Assembly: GCA_019188255.1 (NCBI GenBank)
Contig: JAETXT010000001.1
Coordinates: 4,340,001 to 4,404,000 of the forward strand
DNA length: 64,000 nucleotides
Direction: 5' to 3'
Source of the DNA: Verticillium longisporum
Taxonomy: Eukaryota > Ascomycota > Sordariomycetes > Glomerellales > Plectosphaerellaceae
Notes under the pieces: model-generated
Told to the model about the DNA's origin: nothing
Database searches by the model: none
What the model saw: the letters and a program-made list of their open reading frames with translations, nothing else
In this document: piece after piece, positions 1-12,358 of the stretch
Layout: every line of letters begins with the position of its first letter
Numbering within the stretch: the first letter of the stretch is position 1
Position numbers and translations under genes: made by a program

Positions 1-2433
1 TAAATAAGCCTATTCTCTATTTAAAGTAATAAAATGCCCCTTAGAGAGGTTATTTATATATCTAGAATTTCTATTTACTGAATAGGTAATATCTAGTCTA
101 CTATATAAGGCTAAATATAATAAAGAGCCTATTTCCTATTAATATTAAAGGATTTCTGAATTTTTAGTTTATAAGGAATTAGGTATTAAAGCTATTTTAG
201 ATATACTAGGTATATCTATTAGTCTTAAATTCAATTTATTATATTTTAAAAGAATTTTCTCGTAATAGGCCTTTTAGGATATATATAAAAGCTTTTCTTC
301 TTTATTTATAATTATTTCATTACTTAAAAAGGTATTAATTAGTCCTAAATCTTTAAGATTTAATATATTTTAAAGTTTAGCTTATATAATAGATATTATT
401 TTAGCTATTTTAGCTATTATAATTATATCGTTAATATAATAGAGTAATATAGCCTTTAAAGGTAAAGTAAATACCCCTAAATTAGATTCTAATATTATAA
501 AACCTAAGCTATTTAAAGCTTTAAATAAATATTTGTACTAGAGTCTAAGGGACTATTTTAAACTATATAAGGCTTTATTTAATTTATATATATAATTCTC
601 CTTAATAGAAAAACTAATAGGTTAAATAATATATATATCTTTATCGATATTTATATAAATAAATATATTATTAATATCTAGCTATTTAAAATCCTAGCCT
701 AGATTTAGACCTAATATAAAAGCTAGCCTATAGCTTTTAGGTCTATAGGTAATATTAAAGGTCTCTAAGTAATCTATACTAATAATTTAATTAAATCCCT
801 AAACTACCTATCTAGCTTTATATTTTATTAGATTCTTATTTAAATCGTATTTTATTTTATAAATCTATCTACCCCCTAGTATATTAGCTTCTTTAAGTAG
901 GGTATTTTTATTAATTAAAGATTAAATAGATTAATCTATTAATTATTAAAATTCTAACTTTATAGCTTTATTCTAATTATCTTTATTAGGGCTATTTATA
1001 GCTTAGCTATAAATAGTAGGTTCCTCTATATTATTTATAATAAGGATATAGTTCTAGCCTAGAAAGTTAAAGGAATTTCCTAATAGTATATCCGATATAT
1101 TTAATAAATCGGCCGATTCTATATATATATAATCTTTAGGGTTCTAAATTTTAGGAAGCTTTATAATTATATTAGGGTTATTATTATTAATATTATTATT
1201 ATTATTATTATTATTATTATCTTTAACTAGAAGTAAAGCTATTATTTTATTTATTTCTAATTAAATAATTTAAGGTCTTCTAAAGTAGGATAATCCTTTT
1301 CTATAATTAAAGGTATAGGAGTAATAAATTTATTTTCTAATATATATATATCCCTAGTCTAGATCACCTTTCTAGATTAAGTATTATATATTTTATAATT
1401 ATATTTATTTATACCTATTAAAATAGATTTACTAGCTTTTTTATCTAGTTTCTTCTAAAGAGGTTATTTATTTTTATAATAGGCTATAGAAATTTATATT
1501 TTTATATTATCTATATTAAGTATTTTATTTTCTTTTAATTTATAGGGGTTTTTAAACCCTATAGAGCTATTAGGAGTCCTATTATATATATATATAGCTA
1601 TATAGGCTACGTCTCCCTATAAATATAAAGGTAATCCTAAGTAAAAAAATAAAGACCTTAATTTATCTAATATAGTCCTTATAGCTCGTTTAATAAAGCA
1701 TTAGGGTTTATATATATAAAGTAATTTAATTATATATTTTACTCCTATAAATATATTTTTAATACTTTTATTTATAAACTCTTTACTATTATCGGTATAT
1801 AATTCCTTTATAGTATAATTAAGCTTATTATTTTCTATTTCTTTATAGAACCTATTAAGCTTTTTAGAAACTACTTCTTCTAATTAATTAAATAATAAGA
1901 ATATCTAGATATATTTAATATATTTATCTTTAATAAATAGAATCTATTTTTTATTATTATAAGTAATAGGGGTAATAGGCTCTATTAAATCTAAATATAA
2001 GTTTTCTAGATATATATATTCATTATATCTATTAGGAGATATTTTATTTATTATAATAATAAATTTACCTCTTTTATAGGCTTTATAATTTTCTATTTTA
2101 TATATAATTATAATATCTATAGGCCTTTTATATATAGATTTAAGGGCTTTAATATTATAGTAAGTAAATCGGGTATATAAAGTATAAGCCTCTTCTAAAG
2201 ATATTATAATACTAGATTTTAATCGATTCTAAATCCTTATTTTATATATATTAGAATATATATTCCTCTATTCTAATTTCTATTTATTCCTAAGCCTATT
2301 ATATCTCTTATTTTAAAGATTATCGAATAGAGTTCGAAATCTATATTTATTTATAGACTTTTTATTATTATTATATTTTAAAACTAAAATAGAAGTCTAA
2401 TATAAATTATCTTTAAAAAGTATTATTATTATA
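1..2433 (-). pseudogene. RIP-degraded Copia retrotransposon fragment (pol region)
   Basis: AT-rich sequence in which CpA and TpG are scarce and TpA is abundant. Read on the minus strand at about 514-562 it gives LK*SPRL*YKYLFKAL, the Copia reverse-transcriptase LKQSPRLWY motif with CAG and TGG both turned into TAG, which is what RIP does. At about 415-450 the minus strand gives LYYINDIIIA, the YVDD active-site box with D changed to N. Integrase-like sequence probably lies to the right. The fragment is entered from outside the window on the left. It is cut at 2,433 by insertion of the next element and probably resumes at 10,189. It is not translatable. Confidence 0.8.
1176..1221. repeat. ATT trinucleotide microsatellite
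   Basis: A run of TTA/ATT units inside the RIPped fragment. It is probably a by-product of AT enrichment. Confidence 0.7.
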
Positions 2434-2722
2434 TATTAAACTAATATTAGGGAATTGCCTAGGATAGTAATTACTATATAGGATTTACTAATATAGTAAC
2501 TACTAGGGCTAGGACTTATAGCTCCTAAGAGTATATAATTTATAGCTTATATAATCGATAAATTAGAAAGGTATATCTAATTTATATAAATAATAGTAAT
2601 TTACAGAGATATTATTAATAATTATTATAAGTTTTATATTACCTACCCTACCTATTTAAAGCTCTTAAATATAATTAAAGTAATAAATCGGAGTTTATAT
2701 AAATAATAAAGCCCTCTTAATA
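2434..2722 (+). repeat. 5' LTR of RIPped Copia element
   Basis: It aligns end to end with the unmutated solo LTR at 3,914-4,200. The ends TGTTGA...TCAACA have become TATTAA...TTAATA, and CA/TG steps inside are replaced by TA. It is followed by a leader of about 94 bp that recurs beside the LTRs near 24.4 and 24.7 kb. Confidence 0.85.
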
Positions 2723-3913
2723 TTAATTAATATTATATTTAATATAATATAGAATAGCTAGAGCTAGAGAAATTAAGATCGATCCTATAAATAATAAATT
2801 TACTATATATAAGCTTATCGATTATACTTTATAAGTAATTATAAGAGTATTATTTACTTTAAGTATTTTAGGACTCTTATAAGAGCTTAATAATAGAGAA
2901 ACCCTTTATTATATAATCTATAGGAGTACTATCTATTTCGAATATCTTAAAACTCTTATATTTAAGATTACTATTTAAATTATATTATTAGCTATTAAAC
3001 TTAATAAATAAAATTCTATAGAATAGTTAATTAATTATAATAGAGCTTTAATAAAATTAATAATAATAAGCTCCTCGGATTAGAATAATAGCTCTATAAT
3101 AGAGCTAGAGAACGATAAAAAGATATTATAGGAGTTTAATAATATTTTAAAGGAATTTAGTATATTATATTTAATATAGAAGGTTAGGAAAAGTTTCGAT
3201 TTTAATTTTATTATTAATATAATAGAATTATAGTTATTCAGATTATTAGAATTAATATTTATAGAGCTTAAGAATACTTAGATCCTTAAAGTAATAAATA
3301 TATATAGAATTATAAAGGGAGTTTACTTCCTAGAAGTATTTATTAAGCATTTCTAAGGCTAGATTAAAGAGGACTTCGATTCTTATAATTTAACGATTAT
3401 TTAAGTATTAAAGGTATATCTAGTAGATTATAGGATCCCTCTTCCTAGAATAGTAAATATTAAATTATTAAAGAGATGAATCTTAATATTCTTATAGGAA
3501 GAAATATATAATATAATAAAGTTAATTATTATTAATTAGGATTTAGTATTCTAAAGAATAAAGGAATAGGGAGATTAATAGGATAATAAATAATAATCTA
3601 TAGGGAATATTTAGCTATCCTAAATCTAAAAACTATAAATAGGGAGGATAAATCCCTAATAGCCCCTAATTCTAAAATTATCTAATTAATAGAATAGATA
3701 ATTTAATTAATAAGAGATTATACTTTAATTATAAAGAAATAAAACTTTATTTTTAAATATTATTTAAAATCTATTATTTTAGAATTATATTCTATTATTA
3801 TATAAATTAATTAATTTATTAATTAATAGATCTCTAATTAAATAATTTATATTATTATAGAATAAAGAGAATAATTCTTTTAAGGAGCCTTATAATATCC
3901 TTAATAATAAAAT

Positions 3914-4200
3914 TGTTGAACCAATATTAGGGGGTTCCCTAGGGCAGTGATCTCGGTAGGGGATCACCGATATGGTGATCACCGTGGCTGGGATTCACAG
4001 CTCTCAGGAGCACGTGAATCACAGCTTACGTGATCGGTGAATCAGATGGGTATATCTGACTCACGTAGGTAGTGGTAATTCAGAGAGAGATCATCAACTA
4101 CATCACAAGACTTATATCACCTACCCTACCTATTCAGAGCTCTCAGGCACAGCCAAAGCAATGAAACGGGGTTCACATAAGCAGTGAAGCCCTCTCAACA
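3914..4200 (+). repeat. Un-RIPped solo Copia LTR with AAAAT target duplication
   Basis: A 287-bp block of balanced base composition inside AT-rich DNA. It starts TGTTGA and ends TCAACA, perfect 6-bp inverted ends, and is flanked directly by AAAAT on both sides (3,909-3,913 and 4,201-4,205). It is the intact version of the five RIPped LTRs in this window. The paralogous stretch in the second element (around 24,210) lacks the insertion, which marks the empty site. A solo LTR normally arises when recombination between the two LTRs of an inserted element removes its interior. Confidence 0.9.
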
Positions 4201-7200
4201 AAAATAAAGATATTTATAAATATTTATAAACTATTATAATTCTAATATATATAGCTCTATATATTCTTCTTAAATATATTTTCGGAATATATTTAAGCTT
4301 TCTTCCTAGAATATATAAACTAAAATATATAATTCTAATAAATATATTTAATAATTAAATAATAATTTAAATCAGAGATTAATAGAATATAATATTATAT
4401 AAATTAAAGCTTAATAATATTCTATTTTATAATAATAGAAGCTAATAATATAAGAAAACTATAAATAGAAGTTCTATAGATCCTTCTAAATAGACTTAAA
4501 TAATATTAAAGAATACTTAGCTCTATATTTAAAAAGGAGATTTATCTTTATATAAATATTCTAAAAGTAGTTTTAAGTATCCTAGAGCTAAAGATTATAT
4601 TAATAAAGCTAGAGCGATCTTCTAATATATCATCTATATAGTTTAAGAATATATTAAAAGTAGAGGAGAATATTAGAATATTTAAATACTTCTATATTAA
4701 TAGATATTATAAGAGTAAATATCGCTAAATTAATAGAAAGGGAGATCATAGAGAATAATTAATATATAGAATTAATAATCGTTAATTATTTAGAATTTAT
4801 AAATACTAGATATACTCTAAATTAGATTATAAATCGATAAAGTACTCTTTTAAGGAATAATAATATTTAAAAGAATAATAGAAATATATATAGGAAGTAT
4901 ATAGAGATTAATAGAAAGGGTATTATTAATTTCTAATAATAATAGAACCTATTAAGAGCTCGGAATTAGATAATCCTATTTCTAATAAACTAGGAGTAGA
5001 TAATATTTATAAGTCTAATCCTAAGAGCGAACTAATATATACTTATATTATATATTTCCTAATAAATAAATTATTCTAATATAGAATTAAAGGGAGTAAT
5101 CTAAAAGCTAAAATAATAGCTTTAATAGAATAGTTCTTTATTTAATATTAGATTAATAATACTTCTATATAATATAATATTATCTTTAATATAAATATAA
5201 TGTTAATTTCTATAATAGGAGCTTTATAGATAAGGGCCTTAATAGCTTTAATATTAAATTTAATAATTAATAAATAGGGAATAGGGGCTAGAATATGATT
5301 TAGAATAGGAAACTCTATATCTATAATAAAGGAGATTATTATCCTAATATTAATTAAGAGGATTACGTTCTATATTATCCTAATAGATATTTTATTCTTA
5401 TTTTATATTAAGGATATAGACGATCTCGGAGTCTATTTAGATAATATTTATAATAAACTAATAAAGCGTATTAAGGAGCTCTAAGAGTATATACCTATTT
5501 TTCGTAAATAGAGCTATTTATAGTTCTTCCTAGATATAAAGACCTATATTAATTTTAGGATTATATATATAATAAGGATAGAGAATAATAGAGTAGCATC
5601 TCTAATAGAAGTAAAGCTTTAATATATTTATAAACGATTTAGTTATTTATTTATCGAGAAATTATAAAATCTATTTTAAAGAATAGATTATAGTATTAAT
5701 TAAAACGCTCTAGAGCTAATAAATCGCTTCTATTATTATTAGATTAAAGGGAAGTCTCTATAATATTTTAAATTTACTTTAAAATTAAATATTAACTTTA
5801 ATTATACGGTTTTAATCGATATTATATATTTAGATAGGAAGCTTATTCTTTATATAATCGATATAAATCTAGGATTCTAGTTTATAACTTTTATTCCTAA
5901 TCTTATAGCTTATATACTATAGAAAGCCCTTAAGAAGTACTAATTCAATACCTATCTAGGGCCTCTAGATATTATAATTATTAATATAGGAATAAACTTT
6001 ACCTTTATAGAATTTAAAGTAGAAGTACGCCTCCTAGGTATAATCTATTATTAAATCCCTATAGAGGCCTATAAATTAATTAATAAAGTTAAGAGCTATT
6101 ATAAATTAATTTATAAAGTATATAAGATCTTAAAGGTAGAGTCTCGTAATATAAGCTTAGAATTATTACTTTAAAGAATAATAAAGGTAATAAACGATAT
6201 TATTAGATTTAATAGATTAATATCTATATTATTCGTATTTAGAATAATACTTAGAATTACTATTAATATAGCGCTTATTATAAACTAGACGTAATACGCT
6301 AAAGTAATTAATAAAGTAATAGTAGAGCTTTAGTAAATAGTTATTAAATAGAAAATTAATAATACTCTTAATATTTATAATAGACTAGATACCAAATAGT
6401 TATTATTAAGATTATTAGAGCTAGGAAGTAATATTCTTATATTCTAAGAGTAGGAGAAATAGATAAGTCTTTATAAGGTTATTTTAATTTCTAATATAAT
6501 AGTTATAATTAATATAGTTAATAGCTTAATAGAGTTTAGAGGAATATATATTAAGCTATATAATAGATTATTAGATTAGGAGATTAGGGATATAATAGTA
6601 ATTCGAATTCTATAGACCCTAGAACTATTTAAGTACTTAGAGCTAATTCTATTACGATAATATAGGAGATTTAGGAAATTAATAAATATTATAAATCTAT
6701 TATAGGCGGCTTTTATAGATAGTAAGAATAATATAACTAGGACTTTATATATTAAGTATTAATTTATTATTAAAAGGGAATAATAGGGTTACGATCTAGC
6801 TATTAAACTATATAATAAAAGTAGAATAATAACCCCTAGGAAGCTATTTAAATAGTCTAACTAGGAGGAGATCGATTTACTCCTAATAGCTAGAGTAATC
6901 GTACTAATTAGGAGATCTATATTCCTAAATACTAAGATCTTTAGATATTAGCTTATAAAAGAGGTAAAAGGCCTCCCTTAAGCCCTATATAAGAAATTAA
7001 GATTAATAGTTTAAGGATATAATGATTAGGAGAAGATAATATTATTAATATAATCGTTTACGATTATATATTATAGTTAATAGCTAATCCTAGTAATTAC
7101 CTTAATATTATAATAATATAATTATTAATTAATATTTTATAATATTAATTAAGCTTAAGTTATACTTAGAATACTATAGATCTACTATATAATATTCTTC

Positions 7201-8479
7201 TATATATTCCTAAGGAGCTATAATATAAATACTTAGAAGGAATCGTCTTCTATATTATAAAGCCGCTCTATAGTATTATAGAATTAGGTCTCTATTAGTT
7301 TATAATCTATTAGCATTATTATAGAGAGCGCTTAAATACTATTTTAATAGGCTACGATCTATATTTACTTCTAATTAGAGCTAGAGAGAGCTTTAGATTA
7401 ATCGGAATATAGATTAATAATACTTTTAACCTTAGAGAGCCTATATTTATATAAAAGGAATAAATAGAGCTCGAAAATATTAGCTTCTAAATAAAGCCTA
7501 CTTCTATCCTTAATATAGGATCTAATAATATCTTTAATAGCTATATTATTAAAATTAAAGCTAATAATCTTATAATATAATAGAAAGGTTAAAGTAATCG
7601 CTTAGATCTAATAATGCTAGGGATAATAAGCTTAGAATAATAATATATCGCCTAGAGAGCTTATAGTACTTATATTATTTTAATCTATTAATAAGAAGTA
7701 GCCTTCGATTTCTCTATTATAGCCTAAGCTAAGAATCTTTAGGAAGAAGATTTTAAATAGCTTAATAAATATATATAATAATAGATCGTTAATATAGGTT
7801 ATAGGTTAAAATATATATACCTCGATCTCTTAATAGCTTAGCTTTATATATTTATTAATAGCTCCTTTACTAATAATAAGAACTTTAGTTTATAGACTAG
7901 ATTTATTATCTTCCTTAATAATAAACGTTCCTATAATTAGGAGAATACTTTTATAGTATATATTAATATCCTCTATTAATAATCTATTAAAAATAAATAA
8001 CTTATATATTTAGTTCTAGCTAGCGAAATCTATAATATAATTAATAACTTTAATATAGCTTATATCCTTAAATAGATATTCTAAGAGATCTATAAACGCT
8101 TAGAATTACTACTCCTATAGATAATTATCTATATTAATAGCTACTTACTCTATTAATACTTTATTTATCTAAATATAATAATAAAGAAACGTTTAATAAT
8201 AGATCTTATAGTATTATAGTAAAGCTATAAAGAATACGAAATTAACGAAATTCATTAGATCGCTAGAGGTAATAACCTAATAGATTTAATAATTAAAGGA
8301 ATATTAAACTAAATACTAGAAGCGCTAATAAGCTCTAATAAAGTTATAATTAGAATTAAAGGATAAATTAACTGTTAAGAAAAGAGTAATTAAGGGGTAA
8401 AAGTAAATAATATTAAAAGTAATTAATAAAGCTTAAAAATAGGTATTCTAGGAATAGTAAAATAGTAAAGTAATAGCTC

Positions 8480-9167
8480 TAAAGAATAGACTAAGCCTTA
8501 GAGTCCGAGGACTCTAAGCCTAATTATTTAAGAGAGTCCTATTATAGGTAATCGAAGAGCTATAAAGTAGTAATATACGTAACTAGCTTATACTCTATAT
8601 TACTAAAACTATCTAAGTCTTTATTAAAATTATTACCCCCTTTAGCCTCCTCCTCTTTAATAATTAATAATATATTTTTAATAATAATATACTATTTCTC
8701 TATATTCTATGTCCCCTATTAATAGATCGTATAATTAGATAATTAAGGAAATACTAGAGAAAGGAGCTTATTAGCTTATTCTTCTTATCCTAAGCCTTTA
8801 AAAACTTTATAATAGCCTTAAAAGCGCTAATTAAGCTAAAATAATAATTATTAGAGCTATAAATATTAGAAAATAGAGATTATAGAAGCTTATATTTATT
8901 TATAAGAATACTTAGAAGTATATTTATAATATCCGGAGCCCTTAGGCTCTAGATCGTAATATATACTATTAATATTAACTTTAGTTTATTTATTAATAAA
9001 ATAAGACTTTAAATACCCTAAATAGGGGACCTTATAGATATTATTATAGATATACTCTAACCGCTAGATTAATAGCTCCTACGATTAATATTAATTAAGT
9101 TCTTATATTTCGCTATTCGTTTAAGAGGAAGGGTAATAAGTATAGGGGCTTTATACTTAGGAGGTAT
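8480..9167 (-). pseudogene. Antisense ORF remnant in the Copia 3' region
   Basis: On the strand opposite to pol, between pol and the 3' LTR, the sequence from 9,167 leftward gives an ATA (RIPped ATG) followed by PPKYKAPILITLPLKRIAKYK. It matches the better preserved copy that begins at 15,501 on the other element. A serine/asparagine/acidic-rich tail follows, then the run of AG-rich DNA near 9,180. I do not recognise the product. That both elements keep the same start and reading frame is the only support. Confidence 0.4.
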
Positions 9168-9894
9168 TATCGAAGGCGAGAGAGAGAGAAAGAAAGAGAG
9201 AAGGAGAGTAATAAAAAGGGGGATTTATTAATTATTAAAGCTCTAAAATAGTAGATTAGGCTAATTAATCTTAAAATAAAGAATTATAATAGAGAAGAGG
9301 AAAGGTAAAAGGAATAGAGTTACTATAACGTATTAACTAGATATATAGATCCCTAGAATATAATATTTACTAGACTAGCTTAATAGGATCTATTAATCCT
9401 ATTTAGGCGGTTTAATTCTATTATTCTTATTAAAAGGCTAATAACGAGTAATAATAATTATTCTTCTACTTTTAATTAATAAACTAGCGATTCAGAGATT
9501 TTAAGAGCCTATATCTAGCTATTATAAGAGCGCTATTTAATTAGCTATTTATTTCCTTTATTAAAGGGCTTAAAAGCCTATTCCTATTATTTAATTATAA
9601 TTTAATTTATTTCCTTAGAAGAGCTATTAAGCAGCTAATTTAATTAATCTATAGCGCTAGGGACTAGGGATTTAGTATTTACGGGAATAGTAGTATTAAG
9701 CTATATTTTTCCTTGTTCTATCTATTATTCTCCTATTATTATTTATTCATTTATTTATTTTATAGATTAGAATAATAGATCTAATATACTAGAAACTAGA
9801 GGATTATAAGTATATTAGAGTAGCTATTAACCTAGGTAATAGAGCCTAATATTAGTCTTTAAAGTAATCCTATCTATAAAGAAAAGATAGCTAG

Positions 9895-10183
9895 TATTAA
9901 TTTAATATTAGGGAATTGCTTAGGATAGTAATTACTATATATGATTTACTAATATAGTAATTACTAGGGCTAGGATTTATAGCTCCTAGGAGTATATGAT
10001 TTATAGCTTATATAATCAGTAAATTAGATAAGTATATCTAATTTATATAGATAGTAGTGATTTAGAGAGATATTATTAATAATTATTATAAGTCTTATAT
10101 TACCTACCCTACCTATTTAGAGCTCTTAGGTATAGTTAAAGTAATAAATCGGGGATTATATAAGTAGTAAAGCCCTCTTAATA
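9895..10183 (+). repeat. 3' LTR of RIPped Copia element
   Basis: A RIPped copy of the same LTR as at 2,434-2,722, in the same orientation and ending in the matching TTATA target duplication. Confidence 0.85.
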
Positions 10184-10188
10184 TTATA

Positions 10189-10606
10189 TATATATCTTTA
10201 TAATATAGGTTTATTTAATTATTTCCTCTAATATATAAATAATTTAATTTATTTAAAATAAGTAAATTAATAATATTAATACTTAATTAAAGTAAATAGA
10301 AGTAGTCTTTTAATATTATGTTTTCTTATATATCTTTTAAATATATTATTATATCTCCTAGGCCCTTTAGGGTTATAGAATTAGCTTTTCCCTAAGAGGC
10401 CTTATTATTTAAATTATTATATTTTTGAAAAGAATTAAAAAACAAGTTATTTAAGATTATATAAATCGTAATAGCTATATCTATAATAAAATTAATATTA
10501 ATATTAGAATTTCTAGCTTTATTTACTAGATTATCTATATATAATATATTAATATAATTATTATATAATATATATAAAGTTATATTTACTTTAGGTTTAA
10601 TATCTA
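10189..10606. other. AT-rich sequence, probably continuation of the 1-2,433 fragment
   Basis: RIPped AT-rich DNA outside the 3' target duplication of the full-length Copia element, so it should be the sequence that continued from 2,433 before the insertion. I find no motif in it. It ends at the TA target of the first Fot-type transposon. Confidence 0.5.
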
Positions 10607-10704
10607 ACGTAATCCACAAGCGAGTGGTTCACCCAAGCGAGTGGTTCACTTCGCCCGGGCCCACGACCTACACCTGAATTCTACAGATTCCACCTCCGCC
10701 CGCG

Positions 10705-11820
10705 ATGGAGACTCTTTCAAAAGAAGGTCAATTATTCCTTGCTATCCAAGCTATGGACAATGACCCGAACCTAAGCGCCCGGAGTGCTGCGAGGATCTAC
10801 ACCGTCCCCTTAACGACGCTCCTCCGACGCCAGAAGGGCAAACCCTCCCGACGCGAAAGCCCGCCCAATTCTGCCAAATTAACAGTACTACAAGAGAAAA
10901 CTATTGTCGAATATATCCTTGACCTAGATGCGCGATCTTACCCTCCCCGGTTGGGTGAGGTCGGAGATATGGCGAATCGCCTGCTTGCCGACCGTGACGC
11001 GCCACGCGTCGGGAAGAACTGGGCCGCAAACTTCGTCAAACGGCAACCAGAGCTCCGGACGCGTTTCTTTCGCAAGTACGACTACAAGAGGGCCCAATGC
11101 GAAGATCCGGACGCGATAAACGCGTGGTTCCGCCTCGTGCATAACATGATCGCCAAGTACGGCATCCAAGAGGCTGACATGTACAACTTTGACGAGACCG
11201 GCTTCCAGATGGGCGTTATCGCCAACGGAATGGTCGTGACCAGTTCGGAAAGACGGTCCAATGTGAAGATGAGGCAGCCAGGCAACCGGGAATGGGTTAC
11301 GGTGATCCAGGGCGTTGGCGCGTTGGGTTTCTCCGTCCCGCCGTTCATCGTGGTTTCGGGCAAGTACCACCTCTCGAGCTGGTACCAGGACGACGCGATT
11401 TCTCGCGACTGGAGAATCGCAACATCTCCAAACGGCTGGACGACGAATGATATTGGTCTGGAATGGATTCGGCATTTTGACAGGCATACAAAGTCCCGTA
11501 CTTCGGGCGGTTATCGCCTACTGATCCTGGATGGCCACGAAAGTCACCACTCGGTCGACTTCGAACTCTACTGCAAGGAGAACAACATCATCACACTCTG
11601 TATGCCTCCTCATTCGTCACATCTACTCCAGCCTCTCGATGTTGGGTGTTTTGGCCCACTAAAGAAAGCATACGGTCGGCAAATCGAGGATAGGATGAGG
11701 GCGGGTACAACGCACATCAGCAAAGAGGACTTCTTCCCGGCGTTTTCGGCTGCATTTCAGCAAGCAATGACAGAAAAAACATCCAGGGAGGCTTTCGAGG
11801 AGCGGGGCTTGTCCCCATAA
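10705..11820 (+). CDS. Fot1-type DDE transposase, ORF1 (copy 1)
   Basis: Transposase of the pogo/Fot1 family, which cuts and pastes the surrounding element; it starts at the first ATG 98 bp inside the element. The domains are an N-terminal helix-turn-helix (about residues 8-45), a CENP-B/Tc5-like DNA-binding segment (about 60-125, with MANRLLADRDAP and NFVKRQPELRTRF), and a DDE_1 nuclease (about 155-330). The acidic triad is visible: D163 in NFDETGF, D276 in LLILDGH, D312 in LLQPLDVGCFGP, a DD35D spacing. The ORF stops after GLSP at residue 371. The expected continuation (FRGAGLVP...SKLDV) is in the -1 frame from an A6 run near 11,773. A four-C run near 11,813, five C in copy 2, breaks the frame a second time in this copy. 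Confidence 0.9.
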   Translation: METLSKEGQLFLAIQAMDNDPNLSARSAARIYTVPLTTLLRRQKGKPSRRESPPNSAKLTVLQEKTIVEYILDLDARSYPPRLGEVGDMANRLLADRDAPRVGKNWAANFVKRQPELRTRFFRKYDYKRAQCEDPDAINAWFRLVHNMIAKYGIQEADMYNFDETGFQMGVIANGMVVTSSERRSNVKMRQPGNREWVTVIQGVGALGFSVPPFIVVSGKYHLSSWYQDDAISRDWRIATSPNGWTTNDIGLEWIRHFDRHTKSRTSGGYRLLILDGHESHHSVDFELYCKENNIITLCMPPHSSHLLQPLDVGCFGPLKKAYGRQIEDRMRAGTTHISKEDFFPAFSAAFQQAMTEKTSREAFEERGLSP

Positions 11821-11848
11821 CCCGGAAACAGTCCTGTCAAAGCTGGAT

Positions 11849-12358
11849 GTGAGGTTGAGGACGACGACGCCTCCGGGGACGTCCCACGGGGAGCGTGATT
11901 CTTGGGTCTCTAAGACGCCCACTAACCTGCTCGAGGCAGGTTCCCAGACTGACTTCATCAAAGGGCGAATCTCACGCCACCAGGGAAGCTCCCCAACGTC
12001 AATTTTAGATGCTGTTGACTATCTTGCGAAGGGGACGCGGGGTGTTATGCACCAGATCGCTCTTTTGAAGTCAGAGGTTATGATCCTTCGAGAGGAAAAT
12101 GCTACACTAAGCCGACGCCGGAGGGCCAAAAAGCTACGTCTCCGGGAAGGAGGAAGCATGGCTGTAGGCGAGGGACAGGACAAGATTGCTCAGAAGGAAG
12201 TAGATATCCAGATAAAAGAGGAAACGCTGCAGAACCCGGGTCCCGCGTCGTGGTCCCAGCCGAAGAAACGATGCTGTAGCGTATGCGGGAAGACCGGCCA
12301 CAACGCGAGAACTTGTCAGGTAGCTATCTCATCGTCTGCAAAAGACGAGGAGGAGTGA
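11849..12358 (+). CDS. Transposase C-terminal ORF2 with zinc knuckle (copy 1)
   Basis: The open frame of 169 codons has no ATG at its start; the first codon shown is GTG, inside the stretch SKLDVRLR that in related transposases is continuous with the DDE domain. It reads through FIKGRISRHQGSS, a basic/leucine coiled coil (LLKSEVMILREENATLSRRRRA broken around residues 71-92), and ends with a retroviral-type zinc knuckle CSVCGKTGHNARTC (C-x2-C-x4-H-x4-C). It is therefore the C-terminal part of the transposase, displaced by a frame break, and not a separate gene. It could be expressed by frameshifting or be dead. Confidence 0.7.
   Translation: MRLRTTTPPGTSHGERDSWVSKTPTNLLEAGSQTDFIKGRISRHQGSSPTSILDAVDYLAKGTRGVMHQIALLKSEVMILREENATLSRRRRAKKLRLREGGSMAVGEGQDKIAQKEVDIQIKEETLQNPGPASWSQPKKRCCSVCGKTGHNARTCQVAISSSAKDEEE

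Larger units (their letters stand above)
2434..10183 (+). mobile_element. Full-length RIP-inactivated Ty1/Copia LTR retrotransposon
   Basis: Two related LTRs (2,434-2,722 and 9,895-10,183, 289 bp each) face the same way and are flanked by the same 5 bp, TTATA (2,429-2,433 and 10,184-10,188). Between them the plus strand gives stop-ridden but recognisable pol. At about 5,810-6,330 it reads like fungal Copia integrase (IDIIYLDRKLILYIID, YLGPLDIIIINIG, INFTFIEFKVE). At about 6,900-7,350 it resembles Copia reverse transcriptase (EVKGLP.ALYKKLRLIV.GY). The order integrase before RT is that of Copia, not Gypsy. Without the nested solo LTR and its duplicated target the element is about 7.46 kb. C-to-T and G-to-A changes have destroyed every ORF. 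The 3' part also holds an antisense ORF (see 8,480-9,167). Confidence 0.85.

Noticed and set aside
10392..10619. 75-codon minus-strand ORF at the left end of transposon copy 1
   Set aside because: Ile/Asn-rich translation of AT-rich DNA; part of it runs into the TIR.
10924..11524. Several 63-187-codon ORFs inside the transposons
   Set aside because: Present in the same way in both copies only because the copies are identical; they are other frames of the transposase gene.
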